This document shows, one piece after another, positions 50,858-60,700 of a stretch of 64,000 nucleotides of DNA. This DNA is from Faecalibacterium sp. An122. GTDB lineage: Bacteria > Bacillota > Clostridia > Oscillospirales > Ruminococcaceae. Position numbers and translations under genes: made by a program. The notes below the pieces were generated by a model. That model was given only the letters and a program-made list of their open reading frames with translations. It was not told where the DNA came from and made no database searches. Within the stretch, counting starts at the first letter, position 1. Each line of letters starts with the position of its first letter. Location: NCBI RefSeq assembly GCF_002160895.1, contig NZ_NFLL01000002.1:247147-311146 (forward strand), given 5' to 3'.

Positions 50858-52242
50858 TTCAAGCAGTAGTAGGCTCCGGCGGAAAGACCACCCTGATCCA
50901 CCGGCTGGCGGAGGAATACCGCGCCCAGGGGAAAAAGGTGTTTGTGACCACCACCACCCATATGCGGGCCGAGCCGGACACCCTGCTGACCGACGACCCG
51001 GAACCCATTCTCCGGGCGCTGGAACAGACCGGCTATGCCATGGCCGGGATTCCGGAAGGGGAGAAAATCCGGGCTCTTTCCCCGGCCACCTATGCGGCGG
51101 TCTGCGCCCGGTCCGATGAGGTGCTGGTGGAGGCGGACGGCTCCCGGGGGCTGCCCCTGAAATATCCCTCGGACCAGGAGCCGGTGATCCCGGACAATGC
51201 AGAGGAAATCCGGGTGGTCTGCGGCCTGAACGCTCTGGGCCGCCCCGCCCGGGAGGTGTGCCACCGGCTGGAACGGGTGACCGCCTGCCTGGGGATTCCG
51301 GAGAATGCCGTCATCACCCCCGCCCATGTGCAGCGGCTGGTGACCGAGGGATATCTGCGCCCCCTGCGGGCGGCTTTCCCGGACAAAAAGGTCACCCTGA
51401 TGCCCCGGACGGATGGCTCGCTGTACCAGCGGGCGGTGGCCAGCCTGCTGGTGCAGGAACAGGATGTGTCGGTCCTGCAAAAAGAATGGTTCTGCCCTCA
51501 GCCCAGGCTGATCATCTGCGGCGGCGGCCATGTGTCCCGGGAAGTGGCGGCTCTGGCCGCCCGGCTGGACTTCACCACCCGGGTGATCGACGAGCGGCCC
51601 GAACTGCTGACCAGAGAGCGGTTCCCCACAGCGGAGGAGCTGATCTGCGATTCCTATGACAACCTGGCCCGTCATCTGGACCCCGGGGCCTGCTATGTGG
51701 TGGTCACCCCCAACCACAAGGCGGATTTGCAGTGTGTGGAAACCATCCTGCCCACCGACTATGCCTATCTGGGGATGATGGGCAGCCGGCGAAAGGTGGA
51801 GTCCACCGTGGAGCAGCTGCGTCAAAAGGGATTTTCCCGGGAGCGGATTGACACCATTTTTGCTCCCGTCGGCCTGGAAATCGGGGCGGTGACCCCGGCG
51901 GAAATCGCCCTCAGCATCCTAGCGCAGATCGTCCAGCAGAAAAACAAAAACCACATGGCTTCGGCGGACCGGAGCCTGCTGGAAACCCGGGAACAGGGGG
52001 TGCTGTGCATCGTGGTGGAAAAACACGGCTCGGTTCCCCGCGGGGTGGGCAGCATGATGCTGGTGACCCCGGACCAGACCCTGGGCAGCATCGGCGGCGG
52101 AGAAGGGGAGTACCGCGCCATCTGCCACGCCCGGGCCCATGGGGGATACGATGTCCAGACCTACATCCTCCACGGCGGCGCAGCCGGCGGCCTGGATATG
52201 GTCTGCGGCGGCAGTATGAAGGTGCTGTTTGTGCCGGTGTAA
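50854..52242 (+). CDS. YqeC-XdhC fusion protein (Se-Mo hydroxylase maturation)
   Basis: The 462-residue protein joins two maturation factors. Residues 1-210 are YqeC-like, with P-loop 'VGSGGKTTLIHRLAEEY' and 'VLVEADGSRGLPLKYPSD'. Residues about 220-365 are the Rossmann part of XdhC ('LIICGGGHVSREVAALAARL'). Residues about 370-462 are the XdhC_CoxI part ('GSVPRGVGSMMLV', 'SIGGGEGEY'). In ordinary XdhC the CoxI part comes first, so the order is reversed here. XdhC binds molybdenum cofactor and helps sulfurate it. The ATG at 50854 overlaps yqeB by 4 bp. Confidence 0.88.
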   Translation: MIQAVVGSGGKTTLIHRLAEEYRAQGKKVFVTTTTHMRAEPDTLLTDDPEPILRALEQTGYAMAGIPEGEKIRALSPATYAAVCARSDEVLVEADGSRGLPLKYPSDQEPVIPDNAEEIRVVCGLNALGRPAREVCHRLERVTACLGIPENAVITPAHVQRLVTEGYLRPLRAAFPDKKVTLMPRTDGSLYQRAVASLLVQEQDVSVLQKEWFCPQPRLIICGGGHVSREVAALAARLDFTTRVIDERPELLTRERFPTAEELICDSYDNLARHLDPGACYVVVTPNHKADLQCVETILPTDYAYLGMMGSRRKVESTVEQLRQKGFSRERIDTIFAPVGLEIGAVTPAEIALSILAQIVQQKNKNHMASADRSLLETREQGVLCIVVEKHGSVPRGVGSMMLVTPDQTLGSIGGGEGEYRAICHARAHGGYDVQTYILHGGAAGGLDMVCGGSMKVLFVPV

Positions 52243-52266
52243 AAAAGCTTTCCTCACTGAAACAAG

Positions 52267-52310
52267 AGGGCTTGCTGTCTGCTGCTTGCAGGCGGCAGGC
52301 CCTTTGGTCT
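52267..52310 (+). terminator. Terminator of the selenium operon
   Basis: 11-bp stem AGGGCTTGCTG/CGGCAGGCCCT with G-U pairs. The T run after it is short (TTGGTCT), so it is moderate. Confidence 0.5.
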
Positions 52311-52350
52311 GCGGAGGCGGGATGCAGCGGGAAAGTTTGCAGGCCCCGGA

Positions 52351-52379
52351 TGGACGGGTGAAACCCGGCGTGCTATAAT
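52351..52379 (+). promoter_or_regulatory. Promoter of the M32 carboxypeptidase gene
   Basis: TGGACG (52351-52356) and consensus TATAAT (52374-52379), 17-base spacer. Confidence 0.6.
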
Positions 52380-52417
52380 AGCCTTACATTCAACCCATGA
52401 GAAAAGAGGGATTGTCT

Positions 52418-53920
52418 ATGAAAGATGCCATCTCCGCACTGCGTGTTCTGGAACATCAGAACTACGCCTACCGCTATGCACAGAGCGTCATCAACTTTGA
52501 CGGCGAAACCGTCGCCCCGGCGGACAGCGCCGACGGCCGAGCTGAGGCCATCGAGGTGCTGAGCCGCGCCCAGTTTGAGCTGCTGACGGCTCCGTCGGTG
52601 GATCAGCTGCTGGATCAGGCGGACGCCGCCGCAGACGCCGCCCCCGACGGGGAACAGGTTCACGCAGAGGTGCGGGAACTGCGCCGGACCCTGAGCCAGA
52701 TCCGGCCCATTCCGGCGGAGGAGTACGCTGCCTTTGAGCGTCTGACTCAGGAGGCGACGGCCGCCTGGGCCAAGGCCAAAAAGGCCAGCGAATTCTCGGT
52801 TTTTGCCCCGTACCTGGAAAAACTGGTGGCGGGCCGCCGCCGCCAGGCCCAGCAGATCGCCCCGGACAAAGACCCCTATGAAACCCTGCTGGACCAGTAC
52901 GAAAAAGGCTTGACCATCGAGAAGTGCGACCAGTTCTTTGCTACCGTCCGGGGAGCCATTGTGCCTCTGCTGGAGGCCATCCAGACCCGGGGCAGTGCCA
53001 TCCGCACCGATTTTCTGGATCAGGAGTGGCCGGTCAGCGGCCAGCGTGTCCTCTCCCAAAAGGTAATGGAACTGTGGGGCCTGGATCCGCAGCGCTGCGT
53101 TTTGGCCGAGAGCGAACACCCCTTCACCGATGGCTTCAATACCCGGGATGTGCGGATCACCACCCACTATATGCCCCGGGATCTGCTGTCCAACCTGTAT
53201 TCGGTGGCCCATGAGGGCGGCCACGCCCTCTATGAGCTGCACGTGGACCCCAAACTGGATTACACCGTGCTGGCCGGCGGCGCTTCCATGAGCCTGCATG
53301 AGAGCCAGAGCCGCCTGTTTGAGAACATGGTGGGCCGCAGCAGGGGATGCATCCATCTGCTGTGGTCGGCCATGCAGGAGCAGTTCGGCGGCCAGCTGGC
53401 CGCCGTGACCGAAGAAGAACTGTACCGCGCCGCCAACCGGGCCGAGCCCGGCCTCATCCGCACCGAGGCGGACGAGCTGACCTACTGCCTGCACATCATG
53501 GTCCGCTATGAGCTGGAAAAGGCCCTGATCCATGGGGAGCTGGCAGTGGCTGACCTGCCCGCCGCCTGGAATGCAAAGTACAAGGAATATCTGGGCCTGG
53601 ATGTGCCCGACGACGCCCACGGCGTACTGCAGGACATCCATTGGGCCGGCGGCAGCTTTGGTTACTTCCCCAGCTATGCCCTGGGCAGCGCCTATGCGGC
53701 CCAGGCCATGGCCGATCTGGAACGGTCCATCGACTTTGACGGGATGTACGCCTCCGGCGACCTGGCCCCCCTGCGGGAGGCCCTCGCCCGGCGCCTGTGG
53801 CACTACGGCAACCTGAAAGAGACTTCCTGGCTGGTGGAAAGCCTCTGCGGCGGCCCCTTCGATCCCCAGTATTACGTGGACTACCTGACCCGCAAGTACA
53901 CCCAGCTCTATAACCTGTAA
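52418..53920 (+). CDS. M32 family metallocarboxypeptidase
   Basis: The 500-residue protein is of the M32 (Taq carboxypeptidase) family. The zinc motif His-Glu-x-x-His is in 'SVAHEGGHALYE' (about 265), with 'HESQSRLFENMVGR' carrying the third ligand Glu and 'RIEADELTY'-like sequence later. The enzyme removes C-terminal residues from peptides in the cytoplasm. The ATG at 52418 follows AAAAGAGGGA; the ATG seven codons earlier would place that site inside the gene. A strong terminator follows. Confidence 0.93.
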   Translation: MKDAISALRVLEHQNYAYRYAQSVINFDGETVAPADSADGRAEAIEVLSRAQFELLTAPSVDQLLDQADAAADAAPDGEQVHAEVRELRRTLSQIRPIPAEEYAAFERLTQEATAAWAKAKKASEFSVFAPYLEKLVAGRRRQAQQIAPDKDPYETLLDQYEKGLTIEKCDQFFATVRGAIVPLLEAIQTRGSAIRTDFLDQEWPVSGQRVLSQKVMELWGLDPQRCVLAESEHPFTDGFNTRDVRITTHYMPRDLLSNLYSVAHEGGHALYELHVDPKLDYTVLAGGASMSLHESQSRLFENMVGRSRGCIHLLWSAMQEQFGGQLAAVTEEELYRAANRAEPGLIRTEADELTYCLHIMVRYELEKALIHGELAVADLPAAWNAKYKEYLGLDVPDDAHGVLQDIHWAGGSFGYFPSYALGSAYAAQAMADLERSIDFDGMYASGDLAPLREALARRLWHYGNLKETSWLVESLCGGPFDPQYYVDYLTRKYTQLYNL

Positions 53921-53971
53921 TCGGAAAGAGAAGCTGCCTGCCGGCACGTTTTGGCCGGCTGGACGTACACA

Positions 53972-54010
53972 GAAAGACCCGGAACCGTTGGGTTCCGGGT
54001 CTTTCTTTGC
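53972..54010 (+). terminator. Terminator of the M32 gene
   Basis: 14-bp stem GAAAGACCCGGAACC/GGTTCCGGGTCTTTC, then TTTG. Confidence 0.85.
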
Positions 54011-54102
54011 AATGTTGGGATGAAATATTCCGGCTCCAATAAAACCGAGCAACTGCCCGGACACAACAAAAAATCCGCTTCGCTTCGGGAATGGATTTCG
54101 TT

Positions 54103-54165
54103 TGGTGGAGATAATCAGGATCGAACCGCTGACCGTTTGCATGCCAGCGGAGCGCTCGCTCGAGC
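54103..54165 (-). pseudogene. Degenerate tRNA-Ala(GGC) remnant
   Basis: On the minus strand the 3' portion ends in TATCTCCACCA and keeps GGTCAGCGGTTCGATCC (T-arm) and a loop with the GGC anticodon. Stem partners are lost: the anticodon stem and T-stem have mismatches and no GGAGATA acceptor strand exists upstream. It is 36-nt similar to the copy at 56625-56660. Probably a recombination footprint at a tRNA-Ala site. Confidence 0.65.
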
Positions 54166-54355
54166 AGTGCTTGGGAGATGGAATCCATCCTCGTTTTTCA
54201 GGATGCCGAAGAAATATTCCGCCATGGCGAGGCGGATGGCTGTTACTCCGCTTTAAAAGATGGCCTTTGACGCTTTGCATCGGTATATGACCGCCTCCGT
54301 CCGCTGATACCAGTGGAGCCGCACGGTTTTTCGACGGAAACAGGGGAAAAGGGGC

Positions 54356-54395
54356 TTGACAAAAACGGTGTTTTCTATATAATTACCAATGGTAA
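54356..54395 (+). promoter_or_regulatory. marR promoter with overlapping palindromic operator
   Basis: TTGACA (54356-54361) and TATAAT (54378-54383), 16-base spacer. The palindrome TTACCAATGGTAA (54383-54395) starts at the last base of the -10 box, which fits repression by the MarR product. Confidence 0.8.
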
Positions 54396-54414
54396 CTATA
54401 TGAGGAGGACAAAA

Positions 54415-54864
54415 ATGGAACCGAAAACCATCAAAGCACTGCTGGATGCCTGTTATTTGGCCAAGCGCTGCCGGGATTTGCTTCCGGCGCTGCCGGAAGG
54501 CGTGGCGCCGGCATACATCACATATCTGGATGTGATCCAAACGCTGCAGCAACAGGGCAGGCAAATCAAAATCTCGGATATCAGCGATGCGCTGAATCTT
54601 CCTCGGCCGGGCGTGACCCGCACGGTGAAGGAAATGGAGGCCAAAGGCTATCTCTATAAGAGCGCCTCTCCACGGGATGGACGGATTACCTACATTTCGG
54701 TCACTGAGGCGGGGAAGAACCTGTCCCGGATCTACAATGAACAGTATTTCGCCCGTTTGGCGCCGCTTTTGAGCGGAATTTCGGAGGAAGAGGCCGACTG
54801 CACCATTCAAACAATTCAAAAATTCTATCGCGTTATGTCGGAAGGAGGCGTTTCTGTTGAATAA
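54415..54864 (+). CDS. MarR-family transcriptional regulator
   Basis: The 149-residue protein has the MarR winged helix: 'QIKISDISDALNLPRPGVTR' as the HTH and 'ASPRDGRITYISVTEAG' as the wing. It probably represses itself and the MATE exporter through the palindrome at 54383. GAGGAGG precedes the ATG at 54415. It overlaps the exporter gene by 8 bp. GC is about 50 percent, lower than the chromosome to the left. Confidence 0.92.
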   Translation: MEPKTIKALLDACYLAKRCRDLLPALPEGVAPAYITYLDVIQTLQQQGRQIKISDISDALNLPRPGVTRTVKEMEAKGYLYKSASPRDGRITYISVTEAGKNLSRIYNEQYFARLAPLLSGISEEEADCTIQTIQKFYRVMSEGGVSVE

Positions 54865-56218
54865 GAAAAGTGCAGATTTTACCCAGGGCAGTATACTCCA
54901 GAAGCTGCTCTGGTTCATGGTTCCCATTCTTGGAGCCCTGATTTTACAGGCCGCCTATGGTGCAGTGGATTTGCTGGTTGTAGGGCGGTTCGGGTCCACA
55001 TCGGGGCTTTCGGCTGTCTCCACGGGGAGTCAAATCCTGAATCTGGTCACATTTGTTGTGACGCAGCTTGCCATGGGCATCACGGTCTTGATCGCACGAT
55101 ATCTGGGCGAAAAAAGACCGCAGCAGGTTGGGTCTGTCCTGGGAGGAGCCATTCTTGTTTTTGCGCTGATCTCGGTGGGCTTGTGTGTTGTATTGGTGGG
55201 GTTTGCCAGGCCCATCTCTGTGCTGATGCAGGCGCCGGCAGAGTCTCTGGATCTGACCGTAAGCTATGTGCGCATCTGCGGAAGCGGTATTTTCTTTATC
55301 GTTGCCTATAATGTGCTCTCCGCCATCTTTCGTGGAATGGGAGACAGCCGTTCTCCGCTTTTGTTTGTTCTAGTGGCCTGCGTGGTCAACATCCTGGGAG
55401 ATCTGCTGCTGGTGGCGGGGCTCCAGATGGATGCCGCCGGAGCGGCTCTCGCTACAGTATTTGCACAGGCGGTCAGTGTGGTTTGTGCAGTGATATTGCT
55501 GATCAAGAAGGAGCTTCCGTTCTCTTTCAGTCCGAAAGAAATCCGGCTGAATCTGCAGTGCCGCAAATTCCTGGCCATTGGATTGCCTCTGGCTTTGCAG
55601 GAATGCTTGACGCAGCTGTCCTTCCTGGCACTGTGCGCTTTTGTAAATCGCCTGGGCCTGGAGGCTTCTTCCGGATATGGCGTAGCCAGCAAGATCGTCA
55701 ACTTTGCCATGCTGGTTCCCAGTGCGGTCATGCAGTCGATGGCGTCCTTTGTGTCGCAGAATGTGGGAGCAGGCAACCCGAAGCGCGCAAAACAAGCCAT
55801 GTTTACCGGAATCGGTGTGGGACTTGGTTTTGGCTGTGTGGTTTTTGCCCTGGTTATGCTGAAGGGCGATGTGCTGGCTGGCATCTTCTCCTCCGATGCA
55901 GTGGTCGTCCAAAAGGGCTTTGAATACTTAAAGGGATTTGCCCCGGAAACCATCGCCACCGCGATCCTGTTTAGTATGGTGGGCTACTTCAATGGAAACC
56001 AGAGAACGCTTTGGGTCATGATTCAGGGATTGGTTCAAACCCTTCTTGTCCGCCTTCCCATGGCGTATTTCATGAGCATTCAGCCCAACGCAAGCCTGAC
56101 CCGGATCGGCCTTTCCGCCCCGATCTCCACCGCAGTTGGAATCCTTTTGAATGTGGGATTTTTCATTTATTTTGTCCGCGAACAAAACAGCGGCAAATAC
56201 GCAGCCAAACTGGAATAA
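54857..56218 (+). CDS. MATE family efflux transporter (MarR-linked)
   Basis: The 453-residue protein has about twelve membrane segments. The N-terminal 'LQKLLWFMVPILGALILQ' and 'GAVDLLVVGRFG' are MATE-like, as is 'AIFRGMGDSRSPLL'. It starts at TTG with GGAGG 8 nt upstream, and this start overlaps the marR stop, so the pair is translationally coupled. Substrate unknown; MarR-MATE pairs typically respond to the toxic compound exported. It is not closely similar to the MATE gene at 7521. Confidence 0.9.
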   Translation: MNKKSADFTQGSILQKLLWFMVPILGALILQAAYGAVDLLVVGRFGSTSGLSAVSTGSQILNLVTFVVTQLAMGITVLIARYLGEKRPQQVGSVLGGAILVFALISVGLCVVLVGFARPISVLMQAPAESLDLTVSYVRICGSGIFFIVAYNVLSAIFRGMGDSRSPLLFVLVACVVNILGDLLLVAGLQMDAAGAALATVFAQAVSVVCAVILLIKKELPFSFSPKEIRLNLQCRKFLAIGLPLALQECLTQLSFLALCAFVNRLGLEASSGYGVASKIVNFAMLVPSAVMQSMASFVSQNVGAGNPKRAKQAMFTGIGVGLGFGCVVFALVMLKGDVLAGIFSSDAVVVQKGFEYLKGFAPETIATAILFSMVGYFNGNQRTLWVMIQGLVQTLLVRLPMAYFMSIQPNASLTRIGLSAPISTAVGILLNVGFFIYFVREQNSGKYAAKLE

Positions 56219-56350
56219 CCGAAAAGGACCGAAACCGTATGGCGCATTTTCGCCAGCCGCATCCTTGTCAGACCAACCACGATGTGAAGCTGGTCCGTGC
56301 TATGGAAATGATTGCAACAAATCGTAAGAACTTGGAATAATATAAAGAGG

Positions 56351-56405
56351 CACCCCATTGGCAACAAACAAGTCAAAGTACTTGTGCTGCGAATGGGGTG
56401 TTTTA
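56351..56405 (+). terminator. Terminator of the marR-MATE operon
   Basis: Outer 9-bp stem CACCCCATT/AATGGGGTG with an inner ACAAG/CTTGT hairpin, then TTTTA. The flanking stretch 56219-56350 has only a 33-codon frame and no recognised gene. Confidence 0.75.
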
Positions 56406-56580
56406 TGGTGTTGGGGTATCTTGGGTGCGAATACAGGCGGCTGAATGGCATACACAAAGCGGGCTCACATTTAGCAAAAACAAGTCGAAAACACAGGTCT
56501 TTTGGCCAAAATCAGTATCGCAAGGGGTATAGCTGGCTCGGGCGCAGATAAAAAATGCCCGTTGCTTTGCGCCGCCTGTG

Positions 56581-56621
56581 AAAAAAGAAAAGCCTTGAAA
56601 ACGTAGTGTTTTCAAGGCTTT
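56581..56621 (-). terminator. Terminator downstream of the tRNA-Ala fragment
   Basis: 14-bp stem AAAGCCTTGAAAAC/GTTTTCAAGGCTTT followed on the minus strand by TCTTTTTT. It sits 8 bp past the CCA end of the tRNA fragment, as expected for the original tRNA gene's terminator. Confidence 0.8.
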
Positions 56622-56628
56622 CCGCGTT

Positions 56629-56687
56629 TGGTGGAGATAAGCGGGATCGAACCGCTGACCTCTTGAATGCCATTCAAGCGCTCTGCC
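56629..56687 (-). pseudogene. 5'-truncated tRNA-Ala(GGC)
   Basis: On the minus strand an intact anticodon arm (CTTGA-ATGGCAT-TCAAG, anticodon GGC), T-arm (AGCGG-TTCGATC-CCGCT) and acceptor 3' strand TATCTCC-A-CCA are present. The 5' acceptor strand should be GGAGATA but the upstream sequence is unrelated (GTGTGTACACATACC), and the D-arm is disturbed. This looks like the 3' end of a tRNA gene that served as an integration site. Confidence 0.75.
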
Positions 56688-56896
56688 AAGCGGTATGTGT
56701 ACACACCCCCGTGATTGATGCTTGGAAGATGCAATAAATACGATAATACGAATAATATTATTTCTTTTAAAATCATTTTTAACCTGATAGGCTGTAAGAA
56801 AAAGTAAAAAGAAGATTTTTCTACGAAAAGAGCATCTTGATTCATGTCGGAACCAAAGTGTTCTTTTTTTGTGCCCAATCGGAGAAAGGAGACTAT

Positions 56897-57337
56897 ATGC
56901 TGGATTACTTTTACGGCGGACAAGCCGATCTTTTTTCCTTCTACAGATTACCCAAAGCACTCTTTGCGGACACCAGATTCCGTGGAATTTCGGCAGAGTC
57001 CAAGATTCTGTATGGCCTCCTGCTGGATCGAATGAGTCTGTCCATTAAGAGCGGTTGGCTGGATAAGCAGGGGCGAGTGTATATCATCTTCACAACGGAT
57101 GAAATTATGAAGGCCTTCTACTGTGCGGACAACAAGGCCACCAAGCTCATGAAGGAATTGGAAGGCTGCGGTCTGATCGAACGGAAACGCCGGGGACTCG
57201 GAAGACCCAGCCTGATTTGTGTGAAAAATTTTATCTTTGAATCGTCAAAACGCAATCATGCACAATTCCTACACTGCCCGGGTACAGCACAATTTGAATG
57301 CAAAATAATTGATGTCTACCGGTCAAAAAGAGGGTGA
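56897..57337 (+). pseudogene. Replication initiator protein A (RepA), N-terminal domain only
   Basis: The 146-residue frame contains the RepA_N domain (about 1-100): 'FYGGQADLFSFYRLPKALFA', 'ESKILYGLLLDRMSLS', 'RVYIIFTTDEIMKAF' and 'LIERKRRGLGRPSLICVKNF'. Full relatives on plasmids and integrative elements are about 250-350 residues, so the C-terminal half is missing. Past residue 115 the sequence loses family resemblance, and another frame stays open for about 50 codons, consistent with a frameshift. AAAGGAG precedes the ATG. Probably a decayed mobile-element gene, though the DNA-binding part could still be made. Confidence 0.75.
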
Positions 57338-57780
57338 TGATTTGCCCCTGAAAAACAGCCATGATAGATATAACCAGCTAAAAAGAAAGTACAGAAAATC
57401 CAAAATAGTGTAAACTCTATTAGATTTCCTGAATGCGTCAGCCTATTTCAATCAAAAACTCGTGTTGCGTCGTTGCGTCTCAGAACAGAACTTTTTGGAA
57501 TAGCTACGCATATGAATGCTTTTACACAGGTTAGATTTACGTAAGCACATTTTACCCGTTTAGGATTATATTTTTATTAGGCCGACAATGTATCTAGGGC
57601 AAAATAGCTTCCATATTCTGCTTATTAACATATCAAGAACCAGTATAAATAAATGGTTTCGCTCTTTTACAGCATGAATGCTAGAGAGATGAACGTTAAC
57701 GCTTCTTTTTGTTTTGGAATCTGCATAAGAGTAGATGTTTTTGTTTTTAGATTCAACAGATGAGGATACTTCTTTATAAA
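57338..57780. other. AT-rich intergenic region
   Basis: About 440 bases without a convincing gene. They include the tail of the decayed repA region and the 3' side of the large minus-strand gene. No clear terminator hairpin with a T run was found for that gene. Confidence 0.5.
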
Positions 57781-60700
57781 TTAAATGATATCTTCTCGCA
57801 ACAAAAAGCCAAAGGAAGATCCGACATCTACAAAGAAATTCAGGACGTTCAGAACTTCGCGTTTGCGCAAAGGATTTGATTTGAAAGAGTACAGATGCTG
57901 ATAAACATAGCGATACATATACTCTTCGATATAATAGACGGTGTTTATTGGGAGAGAAGCTTGTCGCAGTTGAGGGTTGTTGGAAATTATATCACTCAGC
58001 CACTCGACGCCGCTTTCAAAGAATACTTTAGCTCCAATGCCATTCAATATGCGGCCAATGGAATACAAAACTGCAGGATGTGCACCCATTCTGATTACGG
58101 ATGCTTTATAGAAAAGTATACAATCTTCTCTGAGAGAGTGCCAGGAGGTGATTTTTTCCTTCCAAAAAGGTCCAGCTAAAAGGAATTCTGTCAGGACGTT
58201 GCCCATGCCGTAGTCAATTGAGGGCTCTCGACCTATTACTTGGTTAGTGGGGTATAGGAGTTCAAAAGCTGAGAAGATATAACTTTTTAAAAGATTCCAT
58301 AGTTTCCAGAAAGCGTTATAACGGGGAGAGGTGTCTTCTAATACAATGATGTTCTGTAAAAGATGAGCAAACTCTCTGTCGTATCGAACATGACGCATCA
58401 AATGTTCCAAAAAGAGACTCTGTTGTTCTTCAGAAAGATTCAAAAGGTAATCGCTAAGCCATTGGATATAGCCTTGCTCACCTTCAAAATCCCGATGGAT
58501 TTTTTCGCTTGCAGGCTGGGATCCAAACAATGTGCTCCAGACCTGCCGGCCAATCTTCAAAACAAAATCCAAAGATCCTTCCACAGGTTCAGGGGGCATC
58601 ATCTGCTGCAAAGCAATGAGCTGATCCATCCCCAGACCCTCCAAAGGAATGTCTTCCAAGCGGAAACCATCCTTTTGAAACAGGCTTTGGAGTTCCTGGC
58701 TGTGTGATTCAAAGAACGCTTGGGTGGTGATGTCGCGGCGGCGAAGCGGAATGGAGGAAGCATACTGCGGCCTCCACACTGCGTATGCATACATCAATTT
58801 CAAGACTGCGTCAGGGGAGGTCTGCCAGAGGGTGGAAGCAATGCTGTGCAGCAATCCGCGCTGGCTGCTGTTGACGATGGTGAGCACAAGTAGCATGAAA
58901 AAGGGAGAAGACCAGTCTGCAGTGAAGGTGCTGCCGGGCACCAAACTGGCCAGGGCAGGGAAAACTTTGTCCGGGTTATAGGCTGCTGCATCGGTGTCCT
59001 CCACCACGGATTCGAAACAGGCCGTCAAAAGCACAACCTTGCAAAAGATAAAATCCTCTTGGCCCAAGGCGGCCTTGTTGTTTTGTACAAGAACAGCACA
59101 AGCGTTTATGGCTGCAGAAATATTGAAAAAGAAATCTTTCTTTTCCTCTTCCAGAATTTGATGGACTTCATTCATCACCAACTGGATGTCATCAAATTGA
59201 GGATATTTTTCATTGGCACTGGGGTCATGCTGGAGTTTTGCATCAGACCAAAGCATTAGCGGCATGTGCCGCATAAATTCTTTCTGGTTCTGTTGCGTTT
59301 GGGCGCTGCGTTTTTTGAGATGATCCGGCATAACCGGTGCGATGGAGAGGGTCACGCGATCCTGTGCGATGGACTGGCACTGAACCTGACATTTTCTGAG
59401 ATCACTTCGATAGTATGCAAATTGATAAGATTCCTCCCAGGAGGCGATGTCTTTTGTGGCCTCGTCAAACGCAGCATATAACTGTGATTGTTGCTGTTCC
59501 CACTGTTCTTCAGAAAGGGCACCCTTCTCAAGCTGGTAGCCCAATAGAATTTCCTCAAATCGTTTTTTGCGGAAAGGAAGGTTATTGGACTCAATTCTTT
59601 CTTCGTCAAACTGTCGGCCAAAGGGGGATATTCCTTTGAAAAAGTTAGCGCTATGCTCTTCTGTCCAACGAGAAATATCAAGAAGAAAAATCTCTTTTGT
59701 CTTCAATAAAATACAGCTAATAGGAAAAAGTTTTTCCGGATATGCAATGACTGCGCTGAGTACGACGGCAGTGATGGCTGCTGTCCAGGAATGCCGAAGC
59801 AGATATTCACAAATCTGACAGCTGGTTTCCTCATCGGAGCTTTCAACAAACTGTAGCAGCCATTTTTCCAGAGCCATCAAAATGCTTTTCAGCAGGTCCG
59901 GGGTGACGGAAGTGCCCCGGTACATATTCCACAACCGATTGCTGCATACCTGGCTTTGAATGGTTCCATCAGGGAAATGAAGCTGGATCAGATAGCATTC
60001 AGAATACTTTTCAGCCAGGTGTGAATCTTTGTAGCACCTGGAAGTGTAACTCATAACCCGAAGGATCATATTCACCGTCGGCATGGGCGTGGCGTTCAGC
60101 AGCAAGTACAGGGGGGTCTGCAGAGCGCTTTCCGGACTATAGGCGGTGTGGGTGTCAAGAGACAAGCCGAAAGCATGCTCTATGCGGAAAGCAAAACCGG
60201 AATCGTGTTCCTGCCGGGACAGGTAGCACCAATGGCTCTCGGCCAGGGAAAGCAGCTTTTCCGGGATTGCCAGGGCAATGTTGCCACAGCTGAACGCATT
60301 GGAGAGACTTTTCTGGATCAGGAGATAGTATTCGCTGCCGCGCTCCAGCGGCGGCTCTTTCGCGGAATCAAAAATGCTGCCCAATTCCTGTTTGAGTTCC
60401 ATCGCGGCAGCCAGCATGACATCCGTAAAAGCAATAAAAGAAGCATTCTGCTCCAAAGAATACCGGGACTCGGTGCCCCACATGGCATGCCGCAGGTACA
60501 TTGCAATCTGTCCGGCGAGACGTGTGGTCTCTCCTGTTTTATATTTGGTAGTCCATGTTTTTAAGGCGTCGGAAACAATGCCCAGATTTTGATTGGTCCA
60601 TGGGATCAAAGAGCGATTGTTGTAAATATACTGAAAAACGGTATGCCAAGCTTGTCCAGCAGGACAGGTATAACGATATTTTTGATTTGCAAGTTCAGGA

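Noticed and set aside
53496..54188. Long minus-strand frame crossing the tRNA-Ala remnant
   Set aside because: The peptide 'LERALRWHANGQRFDPDYL' is a translation of tRNA-derived sequence, a common artefact.
56239..56340. 33-codon frame downstream of the second MATE gene
   Set aside because: A weak ribosome site exists but there is no domain or conservation evidence; left unannotated.
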